From positions 124,001 to 188,000 of the forward strand of contig JAYKKI010000095.1 of assembly GCA_039881145.1 (NCBI GenBank): 64,000 nucleotides of DNA. Direction: 5' to 3'. Origin of the DNA: Druceiella hillmani (lineage: Eukaryota; Arthropoda; Insecta; Lepidoptera; Hepialidae). Positions 13,090-23,412 of this stretch are shown here, in pieces. The position numbers were made by a program, and so were the translations under genes. The number at the start of each line of letters is the position of its first letter. Within the stretch, counting starts at the first letter, position 1. The notes under the pieces are model-generated. The model had not been told where the DNA came from. It made no database searches and saw nothing but the letters and a program-made list of their open reading frames with translations.

Positions 13090-14345
13090 TGTCAAGATTA
13101 CAGTTCATATTTAAATATATTTGGTCAGTTTGCTTAGTGGAGTGTCAACGACAAAATATTTTTATACGATTAATATCACAAATAAAAAATTTAAATATTT
13201 TGCCTGCTTCAAAAAACAATTCTCGTCGCCAGTAGGGACAACTTAAAAGTAATAGATTTACAAATTAATTTTTACGTTGCAGTAGATGCATTAAAGTAGA
13301 TTATTGCAATGAAGGGTAGCACAGAGCAGAAAAACAAATACGTTTCTTGTAGTTATTAGTCAACAATTTTGTGATTCATAAAACATGGCTATCTTTCTTC
13401 AATAATCTATAACATGATAATAATGTGTTTTTATACGCATAGTGTATATTGACTAATTGTACTAAAATAAAAGAAGGTTCAACTTCCATCTACATTCCGA
13501 TAACAAAAAAAAATATGACCCAAAAATTATTTCACTTTGACCAACCTAAAATTTAATTTTTAACTGAAACTATTATGCGGGTACGCGACACTCAGTCAGC
13601 AACAGAAAAGGGCTCATTGTAAGCGTTTTAAAATGGAAGGGTCGGAATGTGGAGTGGATAGTCGTCGTTTATGTTTGGTATTGGACAAAAGAGATTTTCG
13701 GTAAAAAATGTCTATTTAAACTCAAATATTAGGCGTCCAAAAAATATTAGAAATCCAAAAGATTTATAGTGACATCTCCATGGGATAATTTGCCAATATT
13801 TCATTAATAGAGCTTTATTAAAAGCTTACACGCTACCGCAATAATTTAATTGCAAAGAGAATAAAAGTTAATAAGTAATTTTTCCTTTTAGTTTGTTTCT
13901 ACATTTAATCGAATATATCAAAAACTGACATCAATTTAGAGGATTTTAATCTACTGGAGTACTTTTATCAAAAGATAATATATATGGAACCCTTATGTTT
14001 TATTCTATTTTAATAAAGTCACTTATTTAAAAATTAAAATTCTTGTTAGAGTTTTGCTTGGGTATTTAATAATTGTTATAGAAAAATGCGTAAAAAAATC
14101 GTACAAATATCGAAAAATCTATCAAAAAGCTTTTTCCTGTGAGGTTTTTTTCTATTTTTACCAAGCGAAATAAATAAAGATGCGGTCAGTGCTGAACGAA
14201 AATTTACAAAAGCAGTTTAAACATTATGATAGACAACTGTATGAAGTTGATTGTTGGAAGGAAAAGAGTAAGAGTATTCGCGTGACAAGTTAGCAAATAT
14301 TTTATTTTATATGTCCAGAAGTTCCAATAGGAACTTTCGCACAAC
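13090..14345. other. AT-rich non-coding stretch, nothing recognised
   Basis: No gene, RNA or repeat that I can support. Confidence 0.5.
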
Positions 14346-14412
14346 CATATTTATCCACAATTAAATGAAACTACGTGATGTAGTATTATTTCTACTTTCT
14401 TTAAGTTCTTTA

Positions 14413-14453
14413 CCACTACCTACGTTTCGTTGTATTACAACATCTTCAGGTTG
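14413..14453 (-). ncRNA. Hammerhead-like motif, partly decayed
   Basis: On the minus strand the CTGAAGA core, an intact 5-bp stem II (GTTGT/ACAAC) and GAAAC are present. A GTA cleavage triplet and GTGG follow. Stem I is weakened because CCAC has become CAAC. Confidence 0.4.
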
Positions 14454-14480
14454 GCTATTAGCAAAAATAGCAAAAATAGC

Positions 14481-14521
14481 CAACCTGAAGATATTGTAAT
14501 ACAACGAAACCTTGATCGTGG
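14481..14521 (+). ncRNA. Hammerhead-like motif, decayed
   Basis: Core CTGAAGA and GAAAC are intact. Stem II has one mismatch (ATTGT/ACAAC). The cleavage triplet is ATC instead of GTC, which removes a stem III pair. Stem I also carries a mismatch. Confidence 0.35.
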
Positions 14522-14610
14522 TGAAAGAACTTAAAGAAAGTAGAAATTATTCTACATACGTAGTTTCATTTAAATTACAAATATATTCAATATTTGAAAA
14601 CATATTTATC

Positions 14611-14778
14611 AAAATTGACAATGGACAATAATAGTTTATGTAAAGCTATTCTATGAACCTCCTTTTCTAGATGATAAATGATGGTAAGCATTGAATACAA
14701 GGAGCAAAAGACGAGATGCTGATATAGATGTAAATATAAGAGATGAAACCTTTACAGTTGCTTGAAGAAATAATGCAC

Positions 14779-14831
<53 letters not shown>

Positions 14832-15695
14832 AGAGCTTTTGGAGAGAGATTATTAGAGCGTGTTTCCTAACAAAATACAAGGAGCAATCAGAAGACTCCA
14901 TAACTTTAAGCAGTTAATTTTTGTATGTCATACTGTAAACCAATAAACAAATTACGCCTAATGCATAATACAGATTGATTTTGAAATGAGGATAATGAGC
15001 ACCATTTCTACAATCCCTATTACTTTGTAATTTATCCGGAGCAATGTAATGAAAATCTTTCGTGAGGAGTATTTAAATGATGTCCAAAACAATTAGACAT
15101 TAAATTTTATTATTTAAAACTCTAGCTTCGGATTCCAAGTTTCCCCAGAAGGTCAATTTAGCTATATTGCTATTTCTATTAATATAACAAATTTCCTCTT
15201 TTGTCACCTTTTCGTTAATGTTTAATTTACAGAAAGAAAAAAGGGGAATTTTGTTTCCAATAAAAATATTGAATTACAGTTTAAATATTTCCGAGATATT
15301 TTCATAATACTATTTATTTCTTTTCTAAGATTATTTATTTCAATTTCGACTCACATTAAAAATCATGCGTTTATACCTAAAAAAAAATTTATTACTTTAT
15401 TTTTTCTTCAGAGTCCCGTTTTAAATTACTTTTTATCCAATTAAATACAATAATATGTGCCAAATAAAATTATCCCCGAAAAAGTATTTGTGAAGTCAAC
15501 GCTGATCCAAGGAGAAGTATCTAAGTACATAACAGTATGACAACAGTTTATGAACTGGCTGCATGCACGCCGTATTATAATTAAAAATTTTTAAGTTAAA
15601 TATCTGTCTTATATTGAAATATTTTGAAATTAAATATATTCAAATTAACTTTTTAAAATTTACTCGCAAACAAATATCAATCATTTTTTCGTGTA
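14611..15695. other. AT-rich non-coding stretch with one (TA)n array
   Basis: (TA)n at 14782-14828. No gene seen. Confidence 0.55.
14782..14828. repeat. (TA)n microsatellite
   Basis: About 23 uninterrupted TA units. Confidence 0.95.
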
Positions 15696-15737
15696 TTATA
15701 TATATTTGGCATTAATTTTGTAGAAATTCATTATTCA
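15696..15737 (-). mobile_element. Isolated PLE 3' tail fragment
   Basis: The sequence ATATTTGGCATTAATTTTGT plus AGAAATTCATTATTCA is the reverse of the tail that closes the foldback units at 21.7, 37.5 and 59.4 kb. Here it stops where the foldback should begin. The foldback at 16271 could be the displaced remainder if something inserted between them. Confidence 0.7.
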
Positions 15738-15741
15738 GTTG

Positions 15742-15846
15742 AGTTAGAGCTATCATATTAAAAATGTTTAGAACAAGTTAAAAGTGTGTTCTCCCATAAA
15801 ATCACAAATTGTTAATTTCATTATGAAATTATTACGCACTAATTTA
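15742..15846 (+). repeat. Left member of an inverted repeat pair 2 kb apart
   Basis: It is the reverse complement of 17673-17803. Shared blocks are TTAGAGCTATCATATTA, GTTTAGAACAAGTTAAAAGTG, ATCACAAATTGTTAATTTC and GTGCGTAAT on the partner. The pair could be terminal inverted repeats of a ~2.06-kb element or two copies of one repeat. No transposase is seen between them. Confidence 0.75.
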
Positions 15847-16270
15847 ATATAATATTACGAAAACGCCACTTTTAACCATTGAGCCTCTCCTAAAACCTCG
15901 ACGAAACTCAACTGTATGGTATACACAGAGATAGAGAAAAACATTTCCTTCCACATGCAAAAAAATTAGTGTTCAAATATCCCAGAACTTTCCTTTCTAA
16001 AACTCGCAATGGGGCTCTGACAACTCGTCGATACTCCAGCATTAACTCATTTCAAAACATTTAATTTCGTACGGCGGGCGGCGGGTAAGCTTTTTGTTTG
16101 TTCTATTTTAGATGTCACTTAAAATTGGTTGTTATTTGTAACCTTTATTAGTTCCTGGAATACAAATTACATTTTATCGCTACATTTGGTTGAAGTATAA
16201 TTGTTTTATAAATAGTTAGACACCCTAAATATCTACGTAATTTAGAGTAAAAGCACGAAAAAATGTTCAT

Positions 16271-16423
16271 AATTAAATGAAACTACGTGATGTAGTATTA
16301 TTTCTATTTTCTTTAAGTTCTTTGCCACGACCTAGGTTAGACCTAGGTGGGATATTAGCAAAGATAATCCATAATCTTTGCTAATATCCCACCTGAAGAT
16401 GTTTTAATACAACGAAACCACGA
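16271..16423 (+). mobile_element. PLE-derived foldback unit, copy 2, internally deleted
   Basis: It starts AATTAAATGAAACTACGTGA like the other copies, but the left arm loses its hammerhead core (CCTAGGTTAGACCTAGGTGG junction). The right arm ends right after GAAAC. The central hairpin GGATATTAGCAAAGAT / ATCTTTGCTAATATCC is intact. No target duplication was found. Confidence 0.8.
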
Positions 16424-17672
16424 AAAACATTTCCTTTTTCGATTTAAATTGAAATGTATATCATTAAAATTATTTTAGTTTATATATGGCTTAATTTCTG
16501 GTTATGAGATGGGACAATAACTTACAATAAAACGGAAACCGGAGGAGATATATGTAATAAAAGTTATCTTTCATTTTCGGTTACTTGAGCCTAATTATAT
16601 CACTCACTAAATCATAGTGAACACAAAAATTGTTTCTACTTTTCGTATTCACTCGGATATTCGTTTCTCCATTTTGAACTTTTTAAAGATATTATTCGAT
16701 TTTAAGAGAAATTAAAATGCGTCATATCTCAGAAAAATCCCTATTTTTCCGATAGATTTAAAGTAAAAGTCAAGCATTGCGGTGGATTAAACAAGAATTT
16801 AATTTAATTTACGTACAACTATTTACAATACAAAAAATGTCTCCGAGAAGAGCGAGCAGAGTGAGTGAGCTATATACAATGAACATTGCTTAGTTCGTTA
16901 TTTTAACACATTATAAAGATCTAGCGTCTATACAACAATAAAGGCTGGTAATTTAAATTATATTCATAAGTTAATAGTTTCTAATTTCAATCCACTTGCC
17001 ACCTCAACTCGGATAACCTGAACAGAAATTGAAAAATTGATTTCAGTAATAAAAAACGTTATTATTTCAATAGTATTTGATGATGAATACTGATAAGGTA
17101 AATGCACATACATGGTTACAGGCACGCATGCATTTCCGCACACGTATGCACGTTCACACATCCACATATATAAATAACGACCTTATTTGCTTAAAAATTA
17201 TTTATAATAAAATTAACCTACGAGTTGTTTAAAATAATTAATAGTAAAATTTGTTCATAAAATGAGCTATCAAATTTTGAAAAAAAAAGTGGTACAATTT
17301 TCGTTAAATTTTCAAAAGAAGTTCAAGAAAAGACGTTTTATATAGATAAATCTAATGTATTATTATAACAAGCTCAAGTCCCTTAGCATCGGAACATTTT
17401 GTATAGTGTTATATATTTTAGTATAGAATTATCTAAATGACGTTTTTTATTGTTTTAATTTATTAAATTTTCATACTCAAAAGTTATCTCAATTTTGATG
17501 TTCACAAAAAGGAATGTTAAAGAAAATGTTGTACTTTTATATTACTTTACACAGGCGTGTTACATCACACTCACAAAGATTTGAAATCATTTATTTACTG
17601 TAAAATTAACGATCACAACTATAGCATAATGGGAATTGCTTGTATCATATAATTTTTTACTATTTCAATAAT
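16424..17672. other. AT-rich non-coding stretch, no gene seen
   Basis: Sequence between the PLE foldback remnant and the right member of the inverted pair. A short CA/GC-flavoured patch lies at 17105-17165. Nothing else recognised. Confidence 0.5.
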
Positions 17673-17803
17673 TTAAATAAGTGCGTAATAAAAAAGAAAA
17701 TAACGTTAGATAATTTCATAATGAAATTAATAATTTGTGATTTTTTGGGAGGGAACACTTTTAACTTGTTCTAAACATTTTCTAATATGATAGCTCTAAC
17801 TCC
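17673..17803 (-). repeat. Right member of the 2-kb inverted repeat pair
   Basis: Reverse complement of 15742-15846, with an extra ~20 bp around 17690-17710. Confidence 0.75.
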
Positions 17804-19383
17804 ACCGAGTAATACATTTTAAACCTGAAATAATATTTTTCAGCTGAATTTATAAACATGTTTTTAATCGTGTCATGAAAAAATTAATAATAATTTATTT
17901 ATATGGCGCCGTATGCGTAGAGTCCAGTTGGAATCTTACGGTTGTAGCAATATCTGCCTGTTCATATGTCCTCAGTGTTTCGGTCAAAAGATTCTAAATA
18001 AAATAACATAAGAGCTTGGAATTCTCTTGAATTTTTAATTAAAATTATATTTCGGCGGAATTATCGAAAATATAATAGGACTGATTTTTATTTCTGTATA
18101 TGCCTATAACACTAAGAAAAACACAAATATATTACCTAGTATATCTTTTGGAAATTAAATTGAATACAAATAAATTGCCTAGCATATCTTTTAAAAATTA
18201 TTCATAGAAATTTCATAGTTATATTATTCGAAATGTTTGATGTTTCTTTTAAATATACTGTGTATAAAAAAGACTAGAACCTAATTAGGATGTAATGGAA
18301 GTAATTTTTAAAATATACACTAGGCAATATATTTTTATAAGAAAAATGATATTAATATTTCTAAATAGTTTAATCAAAATTCTACTTACTCTTAAATAAA
18401 CGTATAGATACTATACTCGTAGTAAGTAAATCTCCCACTTGTAATTAAATTACTTCTTTTTAAATAATTACATCCATTTATATTTTAGTAGAAGATAAAT
18501 ATTACTTTCAAAATCAAGAAGATAAATATTACTTTCAAAAAAGATAAGTTTAAAGAAAATATAAGATTTAGCTAAATATTTTCATAATCATGATATTTCA
18601 GAAAGTTGTACGTAATCTTCTCAGTAATTGGCATAATTAATTCCTATTCCTAGAAAAAATGGACAATGTTTGTTAATACAGGAAAATCGACGCTTTGTGG
18701 AAGAAATGAATTAACTGCAATAAGCAAAACCTTTTAAGGATAAAATATGACGAATTCGTAAGTACGAGTTAATAAAAAAAATATCAAGCTCGAACAAAAC
18801 TCTCACCAAGAGTGTTCTTACACATTTGTGTATTTAAGAACGTTTAATGGTACTTAATATTTCCATGAAAAACTTTGTAAAATTTAATCCACCTGGGATT
18901 AGGAATTATTAACTATTAACTAATTTCTTTACTCGATCTATAAGAACTTTAATCAAGCCAATTTTCAAGATTATAAGACGACGTTATAAGTAGTGAAAAA
19001 AATACATTTAAATCTTTCTTTTGCTTGGACTAGAAAGCTATAAATTTTTACAGCAATATAAGACTATACCTGTCAGTATATCACATTAATTCCAACTTGA
19101 TATCTCAAGCCATTTCTGGTAAAAGGGCATCAAAAGACAGACGGACGTATAGTAAAGTGATTCCATGAGGGCTAATTTTTTTTTTTCTTTGGGTAACAAA
19201 ACCCTAAAAATTAAGAGTTAAGGTGTACAATGAAATAAAATGTATAGGCAGCTCGACAGCATACAATGTTCACTTGCCTGTGTTGGATTGGATGGGGCCT
19301 TCCTGTACTTAGTATGTGCTAAAACCTACAACACTGCGAAAATTTCATGTAGTTTGTGTTACATTTTCCAATTATTTACGGTA

Positions 19384-19387
<4 letters not shown>
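17804..19387. other. AT-rich stretch with short duplications
   Basis: Holds two imperfect copies of ACAAATATATTACCTAGTAT-like sequence at 18124-18195, a 23-bp duplication (18491-18513 repeated at 18518-18540), and the diverged dispersed repeat at 18915-19215. No gene seen. Confidence 0.55.
18915..19215 (+). repeat. Diverged dispersed repeat, also at 32.0 kb
   Basis: Resembles 32005-32345 in the same orientation. Matching stretches include AAGCCAATTTT-AGATTATAA, AGCAATATAAGACTATA, GATATCTCAAGCCATTTCTGG and the downstream GACAGACGGACG. Divergence is high. No coding content. Probably an old interspersed element. Confidence 0.55.
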
Positions 19388-19474
<87 letters not shown>

Positions 19475-19566
19475 TGTGAGTGTGTGTGTGTGCGCGCGCG
19501 CGTGTGTGTGTGTGTGTGTGGGTGTGTGCGTGTGTATGTATGCATGGGTGTGTGTGTGTGTGTGTG
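19388..19566. repeat. Compound (TA)n-(TG)n microsatellite with a CGCG core
   Basis: (TA)n at 19388-19439, then (TG)n with a GCGCGCGCG insert near 19492-19501 and several GA/GG interruptions, ending in (TG)n. The open frames here on both strands are simple repeats. Confidence 0.95.
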
Positions 19567-21150
19567 AACGTAAATTTTTAATTTCTAATCTCAAGTTTGA
19601 AATGTTTCTTACATATTTACGGGGAAACCAAAAATAGCACAGTGTTTTCCATATGTGCAAATATGTTATTAGTATTTGACGTAAATATATTGTTATATGT
19701 AAATATTGCTGATGGTTTAGTCGGTGTCATGATCACTGGATTTAAGTATTTACTTCATTGTTTCCTATGTCACGTAATTGATAGAAATTTAGGCTATGAA
19801 ATGGCAGATTCTATTACAGTTGAAACATATTTAATTTTAAAAGTGAAGTTTGCTGAACGAACCGTTTTTGGGTTTCGGACGCGAATTTATAATTTTCTAT
19901 GAATAGCTAAAAGAGAGAAGAAGAGAGAGCATGGCAAAAGAAAAGTTAAATAAAATGGTCCCAACTATCCAATTTGACTTCAACCTACCCACTTTTCGGC
20001 ACCTTCCTACAATTTTTCAACTACTTTATAAACAACTATTCTTTCTCTCGACCCTTGAAACTGCATAATATGCCCTTTCTGGTGGGAAAATATCTAGATT
20101 TTGCCTATTTAATTGAATTAGTCTATAATTAAAATCATGTAACCAAAATTAGATTTTTACAACTTACTACAGATTCATTTATCATCATATTATAAATTAC
20201 AGAAAAGTACAACTTACTACAGGTTATAATTAACAGCTTAGCAGATTTGGCGGATATTTAGAGTTATGAAACGGGTAAGCTTTACAACTAAACATAGTGC
20301 GACAATATATAGTTCATATCTTATTCACTGTTTACATAAAACACATTAAACTAATTTTTGTTGCTGTCAGTACCGATTTCAAATAAATAATTTAATTTTG
20401 TAATTTGTCACTTATTTATTTCCAGATCCGGAAAAGAAACAGGTGAAAATGGTTCTTTCATTTTGTTAGAATTTCAAAGAGTGCTGTTGTTAATTAATTA
20501 TATGTATCAGAATTTAGTACAATGTAAAATTATATAAAAATATGAACATCATACCTATATGTTTAAATTTAAGGTTTCATATTTTAAACTCTATTTAATT
20601 ACAAGTATACTCGTCTGAAGCTTCATATAAGTCACGGTTATCGATTATATTACATCACATATATTTTACTAACCCGATGGTGTAATTAAATATTAATGCT
20701 ATTTGTAACAAATATAAATATTTTTCCAGAATACTAATTGAAACATTTTTTTTTTCGCTTTAGAAATAATGAATAACGCTATTTAAAGATCTTTCATATT
20801 TTAATGTTAATTTTTCTGAATGTCACAAATAGTATTATAGGAACATTTGCGCAAATCAGTCGATAAAAAGCGTCAATATGACATCACATTTTAGTGAAAT
20901 GTTACTGATTTGCCAATCAGTATTTGGTAGATCGAGGAATTTAGAAATTTCACTTCCAAAAATGTTTTGTCTGTTTATTCGAAATACTAAATTAGAGTAA
21001 ACACTTTAAGATAATTAAATTGTCATATTATTTTATTTATACTGGCTATATTCCGCGAGTTCGCCTGTGTAAAATGATTTTAAATATAGATCAGGAAGTC
21101 TGCAACCCATTCCATAGGCTCACTAAATGCCTCCACTCCGTTCCAAAAAT
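19567..21150. other. AT-rich non-coding stretch, no gene seen
   Basis: Only a repeated ACAACTTACTACAG word (20158 and 20209) was noted. Confidence 0.5.
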
Positions 21151-21248
21151 GACGTCAATAAAGATGAGAAGATATTGATGGGAATACATGGGATGATCTT
21201 ATTATCCCATGTATTCTCATCGATGGCTTCTCATCTTTATTGATGTCG
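21151..21248. repeat. Foldback repeat with ~43-bp arms
   Basis: Left arm 21151-21193, right arm 21205-21248, loop TGATCTTATTA. Each arm contains AATAAAGATGAGAAG and an AATACATGGGA block, with a few mismatches. Non-coding, probably a small foldback or MITE relic. Confidence 0.8.
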
Positions 21249-21464
21249 TTTTTTTAATAAACAAAACGATCTCCGTTTTAACTTAAACTTTTAAGCGACG
21301 CTTCCCCATCATTTTATCACATATTTTTATCGCTACACAGCTTCAATAAATTGTAGAATATGATATATAGCCTATAATGTAATCCTAAGAGTAAGACTAT
21401 AATTATTAATATAAGAGCTTTCTAATAAAAAAAAATAATTTCAGAGTTCTGATAAATAGGGTCA

Positions 21465-21682
21465 GATATTTGCGCGAAGAAGACAACTAACAAATATATA
21501 TTTTTATTTAACATCTTAAAGAATTTTGACAATAGAAAAACTAGACAGTAGTGCTAATGTGACATGAGATGCACTCCGTCTCATGTCACGTTAGCACTAC
21601 TGTCTAGTTCCTCTTTTGTCAAAATTCTTTAAGATGATAAATAAAAATCTGTTAGTTGTCTTCTTCGCGCAAGTGAGATATC
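21465..21682. repeat. Foldback repeat with ~105-bp arms
   Basis: Left arm 21465-21570, right arm 21576-21682, loop of about 5 nt. Arms share TTGCGCGAAGAAGACAACTA, CTTAAAGAATTTTGACAA, and CTAGACAGTAGTGCTAA-GTGACATGAGA with few differences. No reading frame. It is independent of the PLE foldback family. Confidence 0.85.
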
Positions 21683-21747
21683 AAAAAGAAGTATAAGATC
21701 GCACAGATTCAGATGTGGAAGAAATGTAATAAGGATGAATACTGATA

Positions 21748-21964
21748 TTGAATATATTTGGCGTTAATTTTGTAGAAATTCATTATTCACAATTAAATGA
21801 AACTAAGTGACTAAGTGATTAGCAAAGAATCTATCTTATACAAAGATTATATCTTTGCTAATAGACCACCTGAAGATATTGTAATACAACGAAACCTAGG
21901 TCGCAGTAAAGAAATTAAAGAAAGTAGAAATAATACTACATCATGTAGATTCATTTAATTGTGA
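21748..21964 (-). mobile_element. PLE-derived foldback unit, copy 3, arm 2 truncated
   Basis: On the minus strand it starts CACAATTAAATGAATCTACA and ends with the full family tail (AATTTCTACAAAATTAACGC...). The tail-proximal arm has lost ~75 bp including its hammerhead core. AAGGATG occurs just outside both ends (21731 and 21965), but with 10 extra bases on one side, so the target duplication is uncertain. Confidence 0.8.
21866..21906 (+). ncRNA. Hammerhead-like motif, stem I broken
   Basis: CTGAAGA, GAAAC, CTAG loop and GTC are intact. Stem II has a mismatch (ATTGT/ACAAC). The GTGG half of stem I has become GCAG, so stem I does not pair fully. Confidence 0.4.
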
Positions 21965-21968
21965 AGGA

Positions 21969-22965
21969 TGGACACTTTAAAAACATCCACATTTATTTGC
22001 TAAATTTTAATATTTCTTACATTTTTTTAACGAAAACTGTTTTATTATGGCATGGTTTCATTAGATCCATACAATGAACCTAGTTATTAGGTATTGTTGT
22101 TTGGCGCTTCATAAATAATAATAAAGTAATGTACTATGCAAATGAACAATACTCGTTATTGCGACTTAAATAGGTCGTATTTATAATGTGACTAGCAAAA
22201 CAAGCTTTCATAATTAATGAGATTCATTATTAACACTAAAAGACCTTAATCTTAACTCCAACAGTACTATTTTTTGCCACTAAATTACGACCGCAGCATA
22301 TCATATATCACCGGAAAACACAACCATAAATAAAAGATGAAATATGAGACGAAAAACAAATTAAATGAATGTTAATTAAGACTATCATTAAGAGAACAAA
22401 TTACACTGGCTTCCGTAAAACGCTTATTAAGAGAGGAACAAAATAAAACGAACACGGAGCAACTTATGCTAAAGTAACAAAATAAACTGTTATAAGCTTG
22501 AAATAAGTGGCAACAACAGAACATTTTTGTCGTGAAACTGAGCAAGGCGCACTGAAAGGTAAAGTTGGCATTACGAAAATCTTCTTTAAAATTATTTTTT
22601 TTCTTGAGAACTATTTCTAAAGATTTTTTCACTTCTTTGTGCTAAAGACAAATAATCTGTGACAAGAGATATGTATACAACGTACATTTTTCTTTAATAA
22701 AAATTTGAATAATTACATATAATAGAGATATTTAATACCGACAATGATATCAGAAACTAATGAAATTTTTCTAATTCCGGCAACAAAATTATTCCTCAGG
22801 ATTTATACTAGACTAGATTTTATAATTAAATGGAATAAAAAATAAAATAGCCTTTTAATTTCTCGCAAATAACTGAGTTTACAAAATCGATTTTTTACAC
22901 AAATGTGCATATTATGTATATAGTAAATTAATTAATATTTATAATGTAATTTAAGTACGCGTTAG
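21969..22965. other. AT-rich non-coding stretch, no gene seen
   Basis: An 86-codon minus-strand frame at 22372-22632 has no recognisable content. Nothing else supported. Confidence 0.5.
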
Positions 22966-23412
22966 TTATATATTTGCAAGAAGCCCTCCACAGGTAAAGG
23001 CCTCCTTCTAAGATAACCAATCGTCTCTAGATTGGGCTAAACTAATCCAGTTTGAGCCTGCTATTCTTGTAATGTCTTCATCCCATCTAGTATGAGGTTT
23101 TTCCCTCTTCCTTTTCCCTTGAAGACCCTTTCATGTTGTTACTTTTTTCGTTCATCTCTGGTCTTGAAGGCATGCTACATGTCCAGCCCATTACCATTTT
23201 ACTTTGCAAGCTTGTGCTAGTGCGTCACTTGATTTGGTAGTTTGTCTAATTTTAGAGTGTCTATTTTTTTGTAATTTCCTTATGTGTACCATACTGCGCT
23301 CTATTCCTCTCTGGCATGTGATTATCCTAATTTTTATATGGTTGTTGAATTTCCATGTTTGGCTAGAAGTTAGTTTCATCATATTTTTAAAGACATGTAA
23401 TTTCATAGTATC
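22966..23412 (-). pseudogene. RTE-type non-LTR retrotransposon, reverse-transcriptase C-terminal fragment
   Basis: Read on the minus strand, the fragment gives the C-terminal region shared by RTE-like endonuclease/reverse transcriptases. QTWKFNNHIKIRIITCQRG and ERSM correspond to the 'YGxETWxL...KLRxxQRxMERxM' block. RQTTKSSDALAQACKVKW follows, then WAGHVA after an in-frame stop at 23191-23193. Further on come TKKVTT, the KPHTRWDEDITRIAGSNW block (family 'GRPxxRWxDDIxxxAGxxW') and DDWLS-KEAF. At least three stops interrupt about 145 codons. The endonuclease, the polymerase palm and the 3' tail are absent, so it is a dead internal fragment. Family is confident; the RTE clade assignment is from memory of the motifs. 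Confidence 0.85.

Larger units (their letters stand above)
14346..14610 (+). mobile_element. PLE-derived foldback unit, copy 1, with 10-bp target duplication
   Basis: The unit occupies 14356-14600. CATATTTATC is duplicated at 14346-14355 and 14601-14610. It starts with CACAATTAAATGAAACTACG, the same point at which the 37.2-kb copy starts, and folds on itself: left arm ~14357-14460, right arm ~14466-14577. A shortened version of the family tail (CAAATATATTCAATA) closes it. Its two hammerhead-like motifs are partly decayed. No protein is encoded. Orientation follows the PLE sense strand. Confidence 0.85.

Noticed and set aside
19356..19660. Three overlapping frames of 77-94 codons on both strands
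   Set aside because: They are (TA)n/(TG)n read-through in several frames.
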